Below are positions 36,653 through 45,824 of a stretch of DNA of 64,000 nucleotides, one piece after another. The notes under the pieces were generated by a model, which made no database searches, was not told where the DNA came from, and saw only the letters and a list, made by a program, of their open reading frames with translations. A program made the translations under genes and the position numbers. Every line of letters begins with the position of its first letter. The stretch's first letter is position 1. Source of the stretch: Burkholderiales bacterium (GTDB taxonomy: Bacteria; Pseudomonadota; Gammaproteobacteria; Burkholderiales; Ga0077523); assembly GCA_019745565.1 (NCBI GenBank), contig JAIESW010000067.1, positions 62,001 through 126,000 on the forward strand. The letters are read 5' to 3'.

Positions 36653-36684
36653 AGGCCTCGCTCAGTGCGGGGCCTTCGTGTTTT
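36653..36684 (+). terminator. Stem-loop terminator after PEP-CTERM gene 2
   Basis: AGGCCTCGC and GCGGGGCCT pair over 9 bp (one T-G wobble) with a TCAGT loop, followed by TCGTGTTTT. The U-tract is short, so efficiency may be moderate. The remaining 95 bp before the next stop codon show no further feature. Confidence 0.7.
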
Positions 36685-36779
36685 CAGGGTTCCTGGGTTC
36701 TGCAGGGCATTGGGTAGACGACAGGGGCGCAGCAGCAGGACCGCGGGGGCAACCGTCTCCTCTGCAGGAGATGAATCGC

Positions 36780-37541
36780 TCAACTTGGGTCTTGCGGGCA
36801 CCCTGCCCGACGCTTGCCGGCCACGTACTCGTCGATCAGCGTGCGATAGCGCCCGCGCCCGAAACTGTCGAAGTGTCCGCCGTGCACGACTTCGATCGGC
36901 AGCTCACGCAGCCGCTGCATGGTCTCCAGATAGGTCGGGATGTGCGAGTGGTAAGCGTCGTCCACCAGCGGCCCGTCGTACACCGCGTCGCCCGAGAACA
37001 GTACGCCGGTGGCCTTCTCCCAGAGAGCGATGGAGCCCGGGGAGTGCCCCGGCACGTGGATGACTTCGAAGATCCGGTCGCCGAGATCGATCACGTCGCC
37101 CGCAGCGACGAGGCGCGTTGCCGGTGCCGGTTGCACCCGATAGCGGCTCCGGTCGTAGCCATCGGGCGGCAGCCGCTCGAACATCTCGACGACCGCGTAG
37201 CGATCGGCGAGATTCCAGTCGTTCCGCGGGTCCGCGAGGATGTGAGCCTCGGCAGCGTGACACAGGCGCTGCGCGAACTCGTGGTGGTTGCCGACGTGGT
37301 CGAAGTGGGCGTGGCTCGCCACGGCCAGGGTTTCGCGCTCGCCCAGCCAGGTGATCTGGCGCTTGAGGCTCACCACGCCCATGCCGCTGTCGATCAGCAG
37401 ATCGCGGTCGCGCCCGCGGACGTGCCAGATGTTGCAGCGATAGAACGGGTCGATGTAGTGCTCGTCGATGTGGGTGATGCCGTTCGCCAGCCGGCGAACG
37501 CGATACCACTCCGCTGCAGCGGCCCGTGGACGCGGACTCAC
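36780..37541 (-). CDS. Metallo-beta-lactamase-fold hydrolase
   Basis: A 253-residue protein with the HxHxDH zinc motif in VASHAHFDHVGNHHEF. Further ligands come from HVPGHSPGSIALWE (His) and GVLFSGDAVYDG (Asp), and a distal His is in VHGGHFDSFGRGRY. Its size and layout are those of a glyoxalase II-like hydrolase. It is the last gene on the strand of the polyamine-type ABC operon, 81 bp after the ATPase gene, so co-transcription is possible. The substrate is unknown. Confidence 0.85.
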   Translation of the reverse strand: MSPRPRAAAAEWYRVRRLANGITHIDEHYIDPFYRCNIWHVRGRDRDLLIDSGMGVVSLKRQITWLGERETLAVASHAHFDHVGNHHEFAQRLCHAAEAHILADPRNDWNLADRYAVVEMFERLPPDGYDRSRYRVQPAPATRLVAAGDVIDLGDRIFEVIHVPGHSPGSIALWEKATGVLFSGDAVYDGPLVDDAYHSHIPTYLETMQRLRELPIEVVHGGHFDSFGRGRYRTLIDEYVAGKRRAGCPQDPS

Positions 37542-37622
37542 GCTGCACTTTCCACCGACGGTGCGCCGAGGGGTGTACGCCTTGGCGGCGTTGGGCGCTG
37601 CGCAATCATGGTGCGCGACATC

Positions 37623-38684
37623 TCAGTCCTCCAGCAGCACCAGGCCGCTGCGCCTGGCGCTGATGGGCACGCATTGGCCCACCGTCCGGGATTGCGGTTC
37701 CACCTTGGCGAGCAGGCGCAGGCCATGGATGTTGCTGCCGGCGACACGCTGGAAGCTGCCCTGGAAGATGCAGTCCTCCACCTGCATCTCCCCCAGCGGC
37801 TGATCGCCGTCGGCACAGCGGCCGATGCGCAACGCTTCGGGTCGCAGCGCGATATGGACGAGCGATCCCACGGCGCGATCCCCCGATACTTCGACGCGCC
37901 CGCAGACGGAGTCGACCACGATGCGGCCATCGGTACACGCCACGACGGTGCCCTCGATGACGGTGCTCTCGCCGAGGAAGTTGGCGGTGAAGCAGGTGCG
38001 CGGGCGCTCGTACACGCGCGTCGGCGGACCGATGTCCTCGATGCGGCCCCGGTTCATGATGACGATGAGGTCGGCGATGGCCATCGCTTCCTCCTGATCG
38101 TGGGTGACGTGCACGAACGTGCGGCCCTGCGAGCGCTGAATGTGCCGCAACTCCTCCTGCATCTGACGGCGCAGGCTCAGATCGAGAGCTCCCAGCGGTT
38201 CGTCGAGCAGCAGCAGCGCCGGCTCGGTCACCAGCGCGCGTGCGAGAGCGATGCGTTGGCGCTGGCCGCCGGACATGGCAGAGATGGACCGGCCGCCGAA
38301 GTCCTCCAGGCCAACCAGCTTCAGCGCGGCTGCTACGCGCTGAGCAATCTCCGCCTTCGGGACGCCGCGCACGGACAGCCCGAACGCGACGTTGCGAGCG
38401 ACGCCGAGGTGCGGGAACAATGCATAGTCCTGGAACACCGTGGCGGTCGGGCGTTTCGCCGGCGGCACCAGCGTCACATCCTCGTCGCCGATCAGGATCC
38501 GGCCTGCGCTCGGCAAGGTGAATCCGCCCAGCATCGACAGCACGGTCGTCTTGCCGGAACCGGAAGGGCCGAGCAGGACGACATAGGCACCCGGTGGGAC
38601 GTCGAAGGAAACGTCGTCCACGGCCGTCACAGCGTCGTAGCGCTTGCTGACGCGGTCCAGCTTCAGTTCAGCCGGCTCGCGCAT
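37623..38684 (-). CDS. potA: Spermidine/putrescine-type ABC transporter ATP-binding protein
   Basis: A 353-residue ATPase. Walker A GPSGSGKTTV, Q-loop VFQDYALFPHLGVARNVAFG, signature MSGGQRQRIALARAL, Walker B LLLLDEPLGALD and switch FVHVTHDQEEAMAIAD are all present. The C-terminal 100 residues form a TOBE-like domain (GSLVHIALRPEALRIG). The length and domain order are those of PotA. The start overlaps the end of the permease gene by 17 bp. It energises uptake by the PotB/PotC-like permeases encoded upstream; the exact substrate (polyamine or a related organic cation) is inferred from family only. Confidence 0.88.
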   Translation of the reverse strand: MREPAELKLDRVSKRYDAVTAVDDVSFDVPPGAYVVLLGPSGSGKTTVLSMLGGFTLPSAGRILIGDEDVTLVPPAKRPTATVFQDYALFPHLGVARNVAFGLSVRGVPKAEIAQRVAAALKLVGLEDFGGRSISAMSGGQRQRIALARALVTEPALLLLDEPLGALDLSLRRQMQEELRHIQRSQGRTFVHVTHDQEEAMAIADLIVIMNRGRIEDIGPPTRVYERPRTCFTANFLGESTVIEGTVVACTDGRIVVDSVCGRVEVSGDRAVGSLVHIALRPEALRIGRCADGDQPLGEMQVEDCIFQGSFQRVAGSNIHGLRLLAKVEPQSRTVGQCVPISARRSGLVLLED

Positions 38685-39471
38685 CGCGCCTCCTGCGCAG
38701 GAGAGCCACTTCGAATACGATGCCCGCGGCGAGCGAGGCGAGGAATACCAGTGTGCCGGCGGCGTTGGTCTGCGGATTGAGACCCGTGCGCAACATGCCC
38801 CAGATCACGACCGGCAGCGTGGGATCAAAACCCGACAGCAGAAAGGCGACGATGAACTCGTCCCACGAGAACGTGAGCGAGAGCAGGAATGCGGCCAGGA
38901 TCGCCGGCCGTAGCAGCGGCACGGTCACGCGCAGGAACACCTGCACCTCGGTGGCCCCGAGATCGCGCGCCGCCTGTTCGAGCCGCGCCTGATCGCGGTC
39001 GAATTGACCGTAGACCACCGCGAACGCGAGCGGCAGGTTGAGCACGACGTGTCCGATGCCGACGGCCATCAACGACTTGCCGATGCCCACCGCCGAGAAC
39101 GCGACCAGCAGTCCCACGCCGATGACGAGATACGACACCGCGAGCGGCAGGAACAGCAGCGCTTCGATGGCGCGCGCGCCTGGCACACGATGGCGCGCAA
39201 GCCCCCACGCGGCGAGCGTTGCGAGCAGCGTGGCCACCAGCGAAGAGAGGACGCCGACCACGATGGAGTTGAAGCCTGCCGACGTGATGCGGTCGCTCGC
39301 GAGCACCTTGGCGTACCACGTGAGCGACGGGCCTTCGAATGGCGGCACCGGAACCTGGCCCGCGTGAAACGAGAACAGCACCAGCACGGCCACGGGCAGG
39401 TAGATGAACACGAACAGCGGACTCATCACGAGCACGCTGATCCAGTCCCAGCCGCTGTGCGATGCGTTCAT
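38668..39471 (-). CDS. potC: Spermidine/putrescine-type ABC transporter permease 2
   Basis: A 267-residue inner-membrane permease with six predicted helices, including VLVMSPLFVFIYLPVAVLVLF at the start. The EAA loop is recognisable in EQAARDLGATEVQVFLRVTV followed by PLLRPAI. This is the PotC type. ATG 39471 overlaps the stop of permease 1 by 4 bp (ATGA). The open frame continues upstream inside the permease 1 gene and is not used. Confidence 0.88.
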   Translation of the reverse strand: MNASHSGWDWISVLVMSPLFVFIYLPVAVLVLFSFHAGQVPVPPFEGPSLTWYAKVLASDRITSAGFNSIVVGVLSSLVATLLATLAAWGLARHRVPGARAIEALLFLPLAVSYLVIGVGLLVAFSAVGIGKSLMAVGIGHVVLNLPLAFAVVYGQFDRDQARLEQAARDLGATEVQVFLRVTVPLLRPAILAAFLLSLTFSWDEFIVAFLLSGFDPTLPVVIWGMLRTGLNPQTNAAGTLVFLASLAAGIVFEVALLRRRRDARAG

Positions 39472-40370
39472 GTCCGGCGTGCCGTGAGCCAGCGGGCCAG
39501 CGCGAGATAGGCTGCGGTGACCAGCAGCATGAGCAGCATGGACAGCGCGGCAGCCATGGGAATATCGGCGCGCCGGTTGATCTGCAGCAGGATGACCTGC
39601 GGCATCAGCAGCTCGGTGTTGCCGCCGAGGATCTGCGGCGTCACGTAGTCGCCGATGGCGATGACGAACGTGAGGAACGCCCCGGCCGCGACACCCGGCA
39701 TCGACAGCGGCAACGTCACGCGCAGGAACGTCTGCAATCCGTTGGCGCCGAGGTCGGCGGCCGCGCGGCGCAACTTGGGGTCGATGCGCGCGAGACTCGC
39801 GTAGATGGTGAGCGTGCACAGCATCACGAAGAAGTGCACGAAGCCCAGCACCGTGGCGCCGCGATTGAACGAGAGCGCGACGGGCTCGGTCGCGAAACCG
39901 GTCGCGAGCAGGAAGCGGTTCACCACGCCGTCCGGCGCCAGGACCAGCAGCCATGCGTACGAACGCACCACGTACGACGTCCAGAACGGCAGCACGGCCA
40001 GCATCAGCCATGTGCGTTGCCGGTGGAGCGATACTCGCGTCGCGATGACGTAGGCGAGCGGATAGGCGAGGATCACCGAGATCACGGTGACGATCAGCGT
40101 GACCTCCACCGAATTCCACAGCGCCAGCCGGAACGTGTCCTGTTCGAGGAAGCGGCGGTAGTTGTCGAAGCCGGGATCCGTGACCAGGACACCGCCTTCG
40201 CGCCGGAACAGGCTCCAGACGAGGATCGCTGCCGATGGCACGACGAAGAAGGCGATGGTCCAGAGTGTGGCGGGCAACGCGAGCGCAAAGCCGCGCAGCG
40301 CATCGCGCCGCGCGCCGCGTGCTTCCGCCGATGGGACCGGTGCCCCGCTCGCGGCGAGGCTTCCGTTCAT
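39468..40370 (-). CDS. potB: Spermidine/putrescine-type ABC transporter permease 1
   Basis: A 300-residue permease of the PotB type. The N-terminal helix is FALALPATLWTIAFFVVPSA. The EAA-loop region is RRAAADLGANGLQTFLRVTL followed by PLSMPGVAAG. It lies 22 bp after the substrate-binding protein gene and overlaps the second permease by 4 bp, so the importer genes form one operon in the order binding protein, permease 1, permease 2, ATPase. Confidence 0.88.
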   Translation of the reverse strand: MNGSLAASGAPVPSAEARGARRDALRGFALALPATLWTIAFFVVPSAAILVWSLFRREGGVLVTDPGFDNYRRFLEQDTFRLALWNSVEVTLIVTVISVILAYPLAYVIATRVSLHRQRTWLMLAVLPFWTSYVVRSYAWLLVLAPDGVVNRFLLATGFATEPVALSFNRGATVLGFVHFFVMLCTLTIYASLARIDPKLRRAAADLGANGLQTFLRVTLPLSMPGVAAGAFLTFVIAIGDYVTPQILGGNTELLMPQVILLQINRRADIPMAAALSMLLMLLVTAAYLALARWLTARRT

Positions 40371-40392
40371 CGCGAGGCTTCCGGGCCGGCCG

Positions 40393-41454
40393 CTACTTCT
40401 GCAGCACGTCCGCCCACATGTCCTGCATGGCCTTGTCGAAGGCCTCCGTCGGGGACGGATAGGGATAGGACTTGGCGAGGAACTTCGGTTGTTCGTCCCA
40501 GCGCAGGGTCTTCTTCTGCGCGCTGGTCAGGGCGGCCTTGCCGTTGGCCGGCATGCCCCAGTAGCACGATGACGTCGCGAGCTTCGCCTGGCCCTCGGGC
40601 GACAGCACGTACTGCACGAACGCCGTCGCTTCCTTCTTCTGCTTCGACGCCGCGAACACTCCGATGGCCTGCTGCCAGCGGATGCCGCCCACGTCCGGCA
40701 GCACCCAGTCGAGATTGGGCTTCTCCGCCATCAGCCCGGCGACGGAATACTCGCCGCCACCCGCAACGATGGCGACCTGCCCGGTGGCGAGTGCGGTCTG
40801 CGATGTGGTGACGTCGCCGACCAGGGCCGAGTTGGCGCGGATGGCCTTCAGCTTTTCCTTGATGGCCGGCAGGTCGGCTTCGGTCAGCGTCTGCGGCTTC
40901 TTGCCCAGTGCCACGGCCACCTGCCCGATGACCGGCAGGTAGTAGTCGTAGACGGCGATCTTGCCCTTGAACGCGGGGTTCCACAGCGTCGCGACGTCGC
41001 GGGCCTTGTCGGCCGGCAGCTTGGACTTGTCGAAGGCGATGGCGTTGTAGCCGAACTTCTCCGGCACCGCGTACATCTTGCCCTTGATGACGTGGTACTC
41101 GGGCAGTCTCACCACATCCGGAATGTCGGCGAGCGGAAAATCCTTCGGGTTGAGTTCGGCGAGCAGGCCGCGCTCGACGACGCGGCGCACGTCGGTGGAG
41201 TCGACCACGAAGACGTCCCAGTCGCCCGGCTTCGACTGCTCCAGCAGCGACAGCGCCGTGCCTGTCCCCTCGTAGTCCTTCACGTTGACCTTGATGCCGG
41301 TCTTGGCCGTGAAGGCCTTGAGGAACGGTTCGTCGGTGTGGTCGCACCACACGAGCGCGTTGATCTGCCCGGCGGCGAGGGCGGGGCTGGAGGCCAAAGC
41401 GAGGCAGAGTACGGCGCCGAGGGCGCACCGCACGCGAAGCCAGGGTCCGGTCAT
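40393..41454 (-). CDS. potD: Spermidine/putrescine-type periplasmic substrate-binding protein
   Basis: A 353-residue exported protein. The signal peptide is LRVRCALGAVLCLALASSPA with cleavage near ALA-AGQ. The mature part has INALVWCDHTDEPFLKAFTA, WDVFVVDSTDVRRVVERGLL, VPEKFGYNAIAFDKSKLPAD and GGGEYSVAGLMAEKP, a layout typical of type II periplasmic binding proteins of the PotD/PotF class. ATG 41454 has AGGAAG upstream. It heads the importer operon. The 181-bp gap to the regulator gene upstream (41455-41635) shows no further feature. Confidence 0.87.
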   Translation of the reverse strand: MTGPWLRVRCALGAVLCLALASSPALAAGQINALVWCDHTDEPFLKAFTAKTGIKVNVKDYEGTGTALSLLEQSKPGDWDVFVVDSTDVRRVVERGLLAELNPKDFPLADIPDVVRLPEYHVIKGKMYAVPEKFGYNAIAFDKSKLPADKARDVATLWNPAFKGKIAVYDYYLPVIGQVAVALGKKPQTLTEADLPAIKEKLKAIRANSALVGDVTTSQTALATGQVAIVAGGGEYSVAGLMAEKPNLDWVLPDVGGIRWQQAIGVFAASKQKKEATAFVQYVLSPEGQAKLATSSCYWGMPANGKAALTSAQKKTLRWDEQPKFLAKSYPYPSPTEAFDKAMQDMWADVLQK

Positions 41455-41635
41455 GATGGGTCTTCCTGTGGAAACGATTGTGTTCAAGGCGATGTCGTCG
41501 ACGGCGACCGGACGCCTGCCGCGAGCCCGTCGGGGCCCCGCGGTGGCGTGCTCTGCTCCGGAACTGGACCCGGAGGACGCACGGACGAAGGATGAGATCC
41601 TCGCTGCCGCAGTATAGCGGGAGGGCGGCTGATCC

Positions 41636-44600
41636 TCAGCCGTCGCGACGCACCTGCTTGCGCGGATGGGATGACAGTTCGACGACGTCCGCGCCAGCAT
41701 CGGCTTCGATGCCTTCGGCGGCCTGCTGTTCGAGCAGCATCCGGTACTGACGCTGGCTGGCCTCCGACGGCGGGATGCCCAGCACGACCGAGAGGATCTG
41801 CTTCATGCGCCGGTAGACGCTGATCGCCTCGGTCCGCCGGCCGGTGCGTTCATAGCAGCGCATGAGACCCCGGTGGAAGCCTTCGACGACCGGATCGGCC
41901 TCGATGCCGCGGAGGTAGCAGCGGATCGCACTGGCAGGGTCTTCGGCGTCTTCGAGAGCGGCGCCGCAGTCCGACAGTGCATCGATGAACCGCCCGCGCA
42001 GGCGTTCGCGCGTTGCGACGCTCCAGGGTTCGCTTTCATCTTCGGGGAGGAACGATCCGCCGTAGAGCGCGAGCGTCCCGGCGTCGGCCAGCTTGTCCGG
42101 CGCGAGTCGGCGCTCGAAGGCCTGGGCATCGACCCAGCACAGTTCCGGGTTGAGCGACATGCGCCCGCCTTGATGCAGGATCGCCTCGGTCATGCCGAGC
42201 AGACGGCGCAGGCGGACGAGCGTGATGGAAAGCGCGTTGGCCGCGGCGTCGCCGTCATCGTCGGGCCACAGCGCATCACACAGCGCCTGCTCCGGCACGT
42301 CGCGCACGCCGAACGCGATGATCGTCTTCAGCAGCGACAGGGTTTTGCGGGGGAGCTTGCGCGGAAACTCGAGCCGGTTGTCGTTCACGTACACGTCGAA
42401 GCGGCCGAGCGTCACGATGCGGATCGTCCACGGCCAGGCATCGGGCGCGTCGGAACGTGGCTTCAGCCGGAACAGGGAGATCAGTTCCCGGACAAGATCG
42501 GGCTCGACGCCGGTTTCCAGCGCGCGTGAGAACAGGCGCGGCATCGCCCAGTCGCCGAACCGCAGGTAGTAGCGGTCGTTGTCCCGCCGCGCCAGCGACA
42601 GGGCCCGGGCAAGCGCGTCCCGCGCGGTCGCGGTCTGCCCGTTCAGTTCGGCGAGGCGCGCTTCCAGGAGGGTCACGACCGGCTGGTAGCAGCGGAAAAT
42701 CGGCGTTCGTTCCACCAGGTTCCGCGCGTGAGTGATGATCGGTTCAGCCTTGGCCGCGTGTTCCAGTTCCAGCAGGATATCGGCGCCGGACAGATCGAAG
42801 ATGAGTTCCTGCAGGCGCGAACCCACGCGCATGGCCATCTGGTTGGCGAGCAGGGCGCGCCGCGCAGCGTCTTCGGTGAGTCCCCGGTGGACGGACTGCC
42901 GTGCCCGGAACAGGAGGAACTGCGCTTCGTGCATGACTTCGCGATCGGCGGCCCGAGGCATGGCTTCAGCCTGGGCCAGCGAGGCGTCGGCTGCCGACCA
43001 TCGCACGGCGCGCCACTCGATCGTGAACTTCCACAAGGTCAGCGCGAGGGCAACCACGCGCAGCCCATTGGCCTCGGCGATCGCCAGGCCGCGCCCGATG
43101 CTGTCGAGCGCGTCGTCGTAGCGCGCTTCCTGGAATCGCAGCCAGCCGACCTGACCGTAGCTCCACGCGGCCTCCGAAGGATTGGCCGTCGAGCGCGCGG
43201 CGAGAGTCAATGCGATGTCGGCGAAGCGGTCGCCGCGCTCGAAGTCGCCGCACAGCCCGCTCACCACCAGAGCACCCAGGGCGGCACCGAGGGCCACATC
43301 AGGATCCTCGCACGCGGGCAGCAGGGCTTCGACGCGCAGGTAGGAGGGTTCGAGCAGCGGGTGCCAGGGCCGCGCGTGGAACAACGTCATGCAGAGCGTG
43401 CCCTGGATGCGCAACTCCGCCTCGACCGAAGGGAACCGCGATGTCCGGGCGATCTCGGCGAGATACTCGTCGAGCCAGCCGTCCATCGCATCGAGCGCGT
43501 GGAACCCGAGGAACGCGCCGCTCACCAGCGTCGTGAGGCAGTCGAGCAGCCCGCTGCGGTTGCCGTCGGCCCGGAACAGCTGCACGGCGCGTTCGAGCAC
43601 GATGGTGCCGTTCTCCGGTTCGGTCTGGAGAAGACAGCGCCCTTGCCAGTAGACCAGCCACGGCTGCGATGCACGTCGCTCCTCGGGCAGCGCGTCGATC
43701 CAACGGCGCAACGTTTCGCGCCGACCGGCCTTCAAGAGCCGTCCGGCATGCTCGAGGAGCAAGGTTTCCGCGGCGCCCCACTGACCGTGGGCGAGCCGCA
43801 GGTCCATCGCGGCATCGATGTTGTCGATGTCCTCCAAGGCCCGCGCCGTGCGCGCGATACGTTCGGCCAACTCGGCAGGTCGATAGGTCGCATGCGCTCG
43901 CGCGCGGAGGAAATCGAGGAACAGTGCGTGAAACTGATAGGAGGGTTCCGGTCCCGGCCGCCGGTCGGTGAACAGCCGGCGGCGATACAGTTCCTCCAGG
44001 AGCGCCGGCGCATCGGGGTCACCGCTCAAGGTCATCGCGAGCTGTGCGGTTACGCGCGGCAGGAATGCGACCGACAGCAGGATCGCGCGCCGCGCCGCCG
44101 ACGTCTGGTCGAAGATGAGATCGGCGAAATAGGTGAAGACGGATTCGCGCGTCTCCGACGGCAGCTCGCGGGCGTTGCCGTCCGCATGTTCGAGGCGCTC
44201 CAGCATCAGAGTGATGCCGGCAGCCCATCCCTGGGACTGGTGATGCAGCGCTTGCACCAGCCAGCCTTCGGTCACGCCGCGCTTGGCGCACATGGCGACG
44301 ACTTCGTCGCGGGTGAACTGCAGCCGGTCCCATCCGATGGCGGTCATGGTTCCGTTTGCGGTGAATTGCACGAACGAGGGTGGCGCGTCGGTGCGACTCA
44401 CTGCGACGATGGTGCAACCGCGCGGGGTCTGCCGGATGCATTCGTGCACGATCTCGTGCAGAGCGGTTTGCTCGGGGGCATCCTGGTAGTTGTCGAGGAC
44501 GACCGCCGCGCCGGCGGGCAAGAGCGCGAAGAGCGCGCGGAAGTAGAGGCGCGAGAACCCGGCGAGGTCGCCGAGGTGCTCCGACGCGAACCGGGGCAGG

Positions 44601-44884
44601 GTTCCCGGAGCTTCGGGGACGAACGCGTCGGCCGCGCGGGCCAGGTGGTCGAAAAGAGCCGCCGGATCGGCGTCCTCTGCGTCGACCTGATACCAGATGG
44701 AAGGAATCGCCCGGATTTCGAGCCAGGTAGCGACGAGCGTGGTCTTGCCTGCGCCCGGTGGCGCCGCGATCCACAGCAGCGGGCGGCCACGATTGCCGTC
44801 GAGCAGCGCGAACAGACGTTCGCGCGCGACCACGTCGAACAGCCGTGGCGGGCTGACCTTCGCCGGCAACGTCCTCCTGCCCAT
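41636..44884 (-). CDS. Large MalT-like ATPase regulator with C-terminal BTAD domain
   Basis: A 1082-residue regulator. The N-terminal NACHT/STAND-like ATPase contains Walker A IAAPPGAGKTTLV and Walker B-like GAAVVLDNYQDAPE. About 500 residues of helical TPR-like repeats follow. The C-terminal 230 residues contain an OmpR-like winged helix (RIVTLGRFDVYVNDNRLEFP, then LWPDDDGDAAANALSITLVR, RLRRLLG) and a bacterial transcriptional activation domain (FHRGLMRCYERTGRRTEAIS, then VYRRMKQILSVVLG). The start ATG 44884 is chosen because GGAGG lies 7 nt before it; ATG 44890 and GTG 44911 are alternatives. It lies upstream of and co-directional with the polyamine importer and may control it. Confidence 0.85.
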   Translation of the reverse strand: MGRRTLPAKVSPPRLFDVVARERLFALLDGNRGRPLLWIAAPPGAGKTTLVATWLEIRAIPSIWYQVDAEDADPAALFDHLARAADAFVPEAPGTLPRFASEHLGDLAGFSRLYFRALFALLPAGAAVVLDNYQDAPEQTALHEIVHECIRQTPRGCTIVAVSRTDAPPSFVQFTANGTMTAIGWDRLQFTRDEVVAMCAKRGVTEGWLVQALHHQSQGWAAGITLMLERLEHADGNARELPSETRESVFTYFADLIFDQTSAARRAILLSVAFLPRVTAQLAMTLSGDPDAPALLEELYRRRLFTDRRPGPEPSYQFHALFLDFLRARAHATYRPAELAERIARTARALEDIDNIDAAMDLRLAHGQWGAAETLLLEHAGRLLKAGRRETLRRWIDALPEERRASQPWLVYWQGRCLLQTEPENGTIVLERAVQLFRADGNRSGLLDCLTTLVSGAFLGFHALDAMDGWLDEYLAEIARTSRFPSVEAELRIQGTLCMTLFHARPWHPLLEPSYLRVEALLPACEDPDVALGAALGALVVSGLCGDFERGDRFADIALTLAARSTANPSEAAWSYGQVGWLRFQEARYDDALDSIGRGLAIAEANGLRVVALALTLWKFTIEWRAVRWSAADASLAQAEAMPRAADREVMHEAQFLLFRARQSVHRGLTEDAARRALLANQMAMRVGSRLQELIFDLSGADILLELEHAAKAEPIITHARNLVERTPIFRCYQPVVTLLEARLAELNGQTATARDALARALSLARRDNDRYYLRFGDWAMPRLFSRALETGVEPDLVRELISLFRLKPRSDAPDAWPWTIRIVTLGRFDVYVNDNRLEFPRKLPRKTLSLLKTIIAFGVRDVPEQALCDALWPDDDGDAAANALSITLVRLRRLLGMTEAILHQGGRMSLNPELCWVDAQAFERRLAPDKLADAGTLALYGGSFLPEDESEPWSVATRERLRGRFIDALSDCGAALEDAEDPASAIRCYLRGIEADPVVEGFHRGLMRCYERTGRRTEAISVYRRMKQILSVVLGIPPSEASQRQYRMLLEQQAAEGIEADAGADVVELSSHPRKQVRRDG

Positions 44885-44958
44885 GCGCATGCCTCCGGCC
44901 GCCTGGATCACGCCGCACGCCGGTGCGCGCCTTGCCCGCGCACCGGTCCCGATTCAGC

Positions 44959-45456
44959 TCACTTCAGTTCGTAAGTTCCCTTGTTGCCGTTGCATACCTG
45001 GAACGCCGCGTCCTTGGACGTCGGCCAGAACTCCACCTTGTATTCGCCCTTGATCGTCATGCCATCGTACTTCCCCGAGCCCCAGGGCGAAGTGTAGGTC
45101 CCGCCGCCGCCTTCGGGGCTGTCGGTGTACTCGAGCCACCATTTGTCGCCGTCCAGGTCGATCATCTCGCACATGCCGAAGCCGCGCTGGCGGCCGTTCA
45201 GGTTCATGTACGTGCCGTAGCACACGCCCGAGGTGCGATCGAACGCGCGACCCGGCGGATTCGTGAGAACGTTCGCGATGCCTTCGTAGTGGCTCACCAT
45301 GTTCCTGTCGCCGCCGTTCAAGGCCTTGGCCTGGTCGACCACGCAGAAGGTGAACTCGTAGCTGCCTTTCTTCGGCATGTTCACCTTGCCGGCCAGCGCG
45401 ACGTCCGTCAGGACCATCGAACCCACCCCGATGGCTATCACTGTGTATGCCTTCAT
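44959..45456 (-). CDS. Exported protein of unknown function with four cysteines
   Basis: A 165-residue protein with a signal peptide (YTVIAIGVGSMVLTDVALAG, cleavage near ALA-GKV). The mature part holds four Cys (in TFCVV, GVCYG, GMCEM and QVCNG), enough for two disulfides in the periplasm, and several aromatic and Gly-rich segments (KWWLEYTDSPEGGGGTYTSP). I do not recognise the family. Its ATG overlaps the TGA of the 64-residue gene upstream by one base (TGATG), so the two are probably translated together. Confidence 0.7.
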   Translation of the reverse strand: MKAYTVIAIGVGSMVLTDVALAGKVNMPKKGSYEFTFCVVDQAKALNGGDRNMVSHYEGIANVLTNPPGRAFDRTSGVCYGTYMNLNGRQRGFGMCEMIDLDGDKWWLEYTDSPEGGGGTYTSPWGSGKYDGMTIKGEYKVEFWPTSKDAAFQVCNGNKGTYELK

Positions 45457-45650
45457 CAAGTCTCCTCCTCGTCTGATGCGTTTGTCGGGAAGTCGCGGCG
45501 GGAAGGAGGAAGGGCCCGCAGCACCTGCCACAGGACGTCGGCCGAACGGAACCGGACTCGTTCGCCCGTGGTTACGTCCTCGACGATGCCGGCAACCCCC
45601 TCGGGGTCGCGGCGATACACGCGGACGACGTAGAGCCCGAGTTCGCTCAT
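45456..45650 (-). CDS. Small hypothetical protein, 64 residues
   Basis: It begins MSELGLYVVRVYRRDPEGVA and continues IVEDVTTGERVRFRSADVLW, with a short acidic tail. No signal peptide or membrane segment is seen and no family is recognised. A good Shine-Dalgarno (GGGAGGGA) precedes ATG 45650, which supports the call. It overlaps the four-cysteine exported protein gene by one base and is divergent from the TetR gene. Confidence 0.65.
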   Translation of the reverse strand: MSELGLYVVRVYRRDPEGVAGIVEDVTTGERVRFRSADVLWQVLRALPPSRRDFPTNASDEEET

Positions 45651-45761
45651 GGTCCGTTCCCTCCCTGCGCCGGATCACGGTAGCCGCGGGCGGGGTACGT
45701 ATCGACTTCGGATTCGCGACGGAGTCCGGCCGTCGGGTTGGAAAGAGTCGGGCAGACGGGC

Positions 45762-45789
45762 TTGACATTGATTTTATTTGGAATAAACT
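45762..45789 (+). promoter_or_regulatory. Sigma-70 promoter with internal palindrome upstream of the TetR gene
   Basis: A perfect -35 TTGACA (45762-45767) is followed after 16 bp by TAAACT (45784-45789). Between and over the -10 lies the inverted repeat TTTATT-TGG-AATAAA (45773-45787), and a second imperfect pair TTGG...CCAA spans the start region. The site is strikingly AT-rich compared with the surroundings. A palindrome over the promoter spacer fits autorepression by the TetR protein encoded next. Confidence 0.6.
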
Positions 45790-45824
45790 AAAACCAATTA
45801 GCACTCATCGCCGGTGGAGATCCC

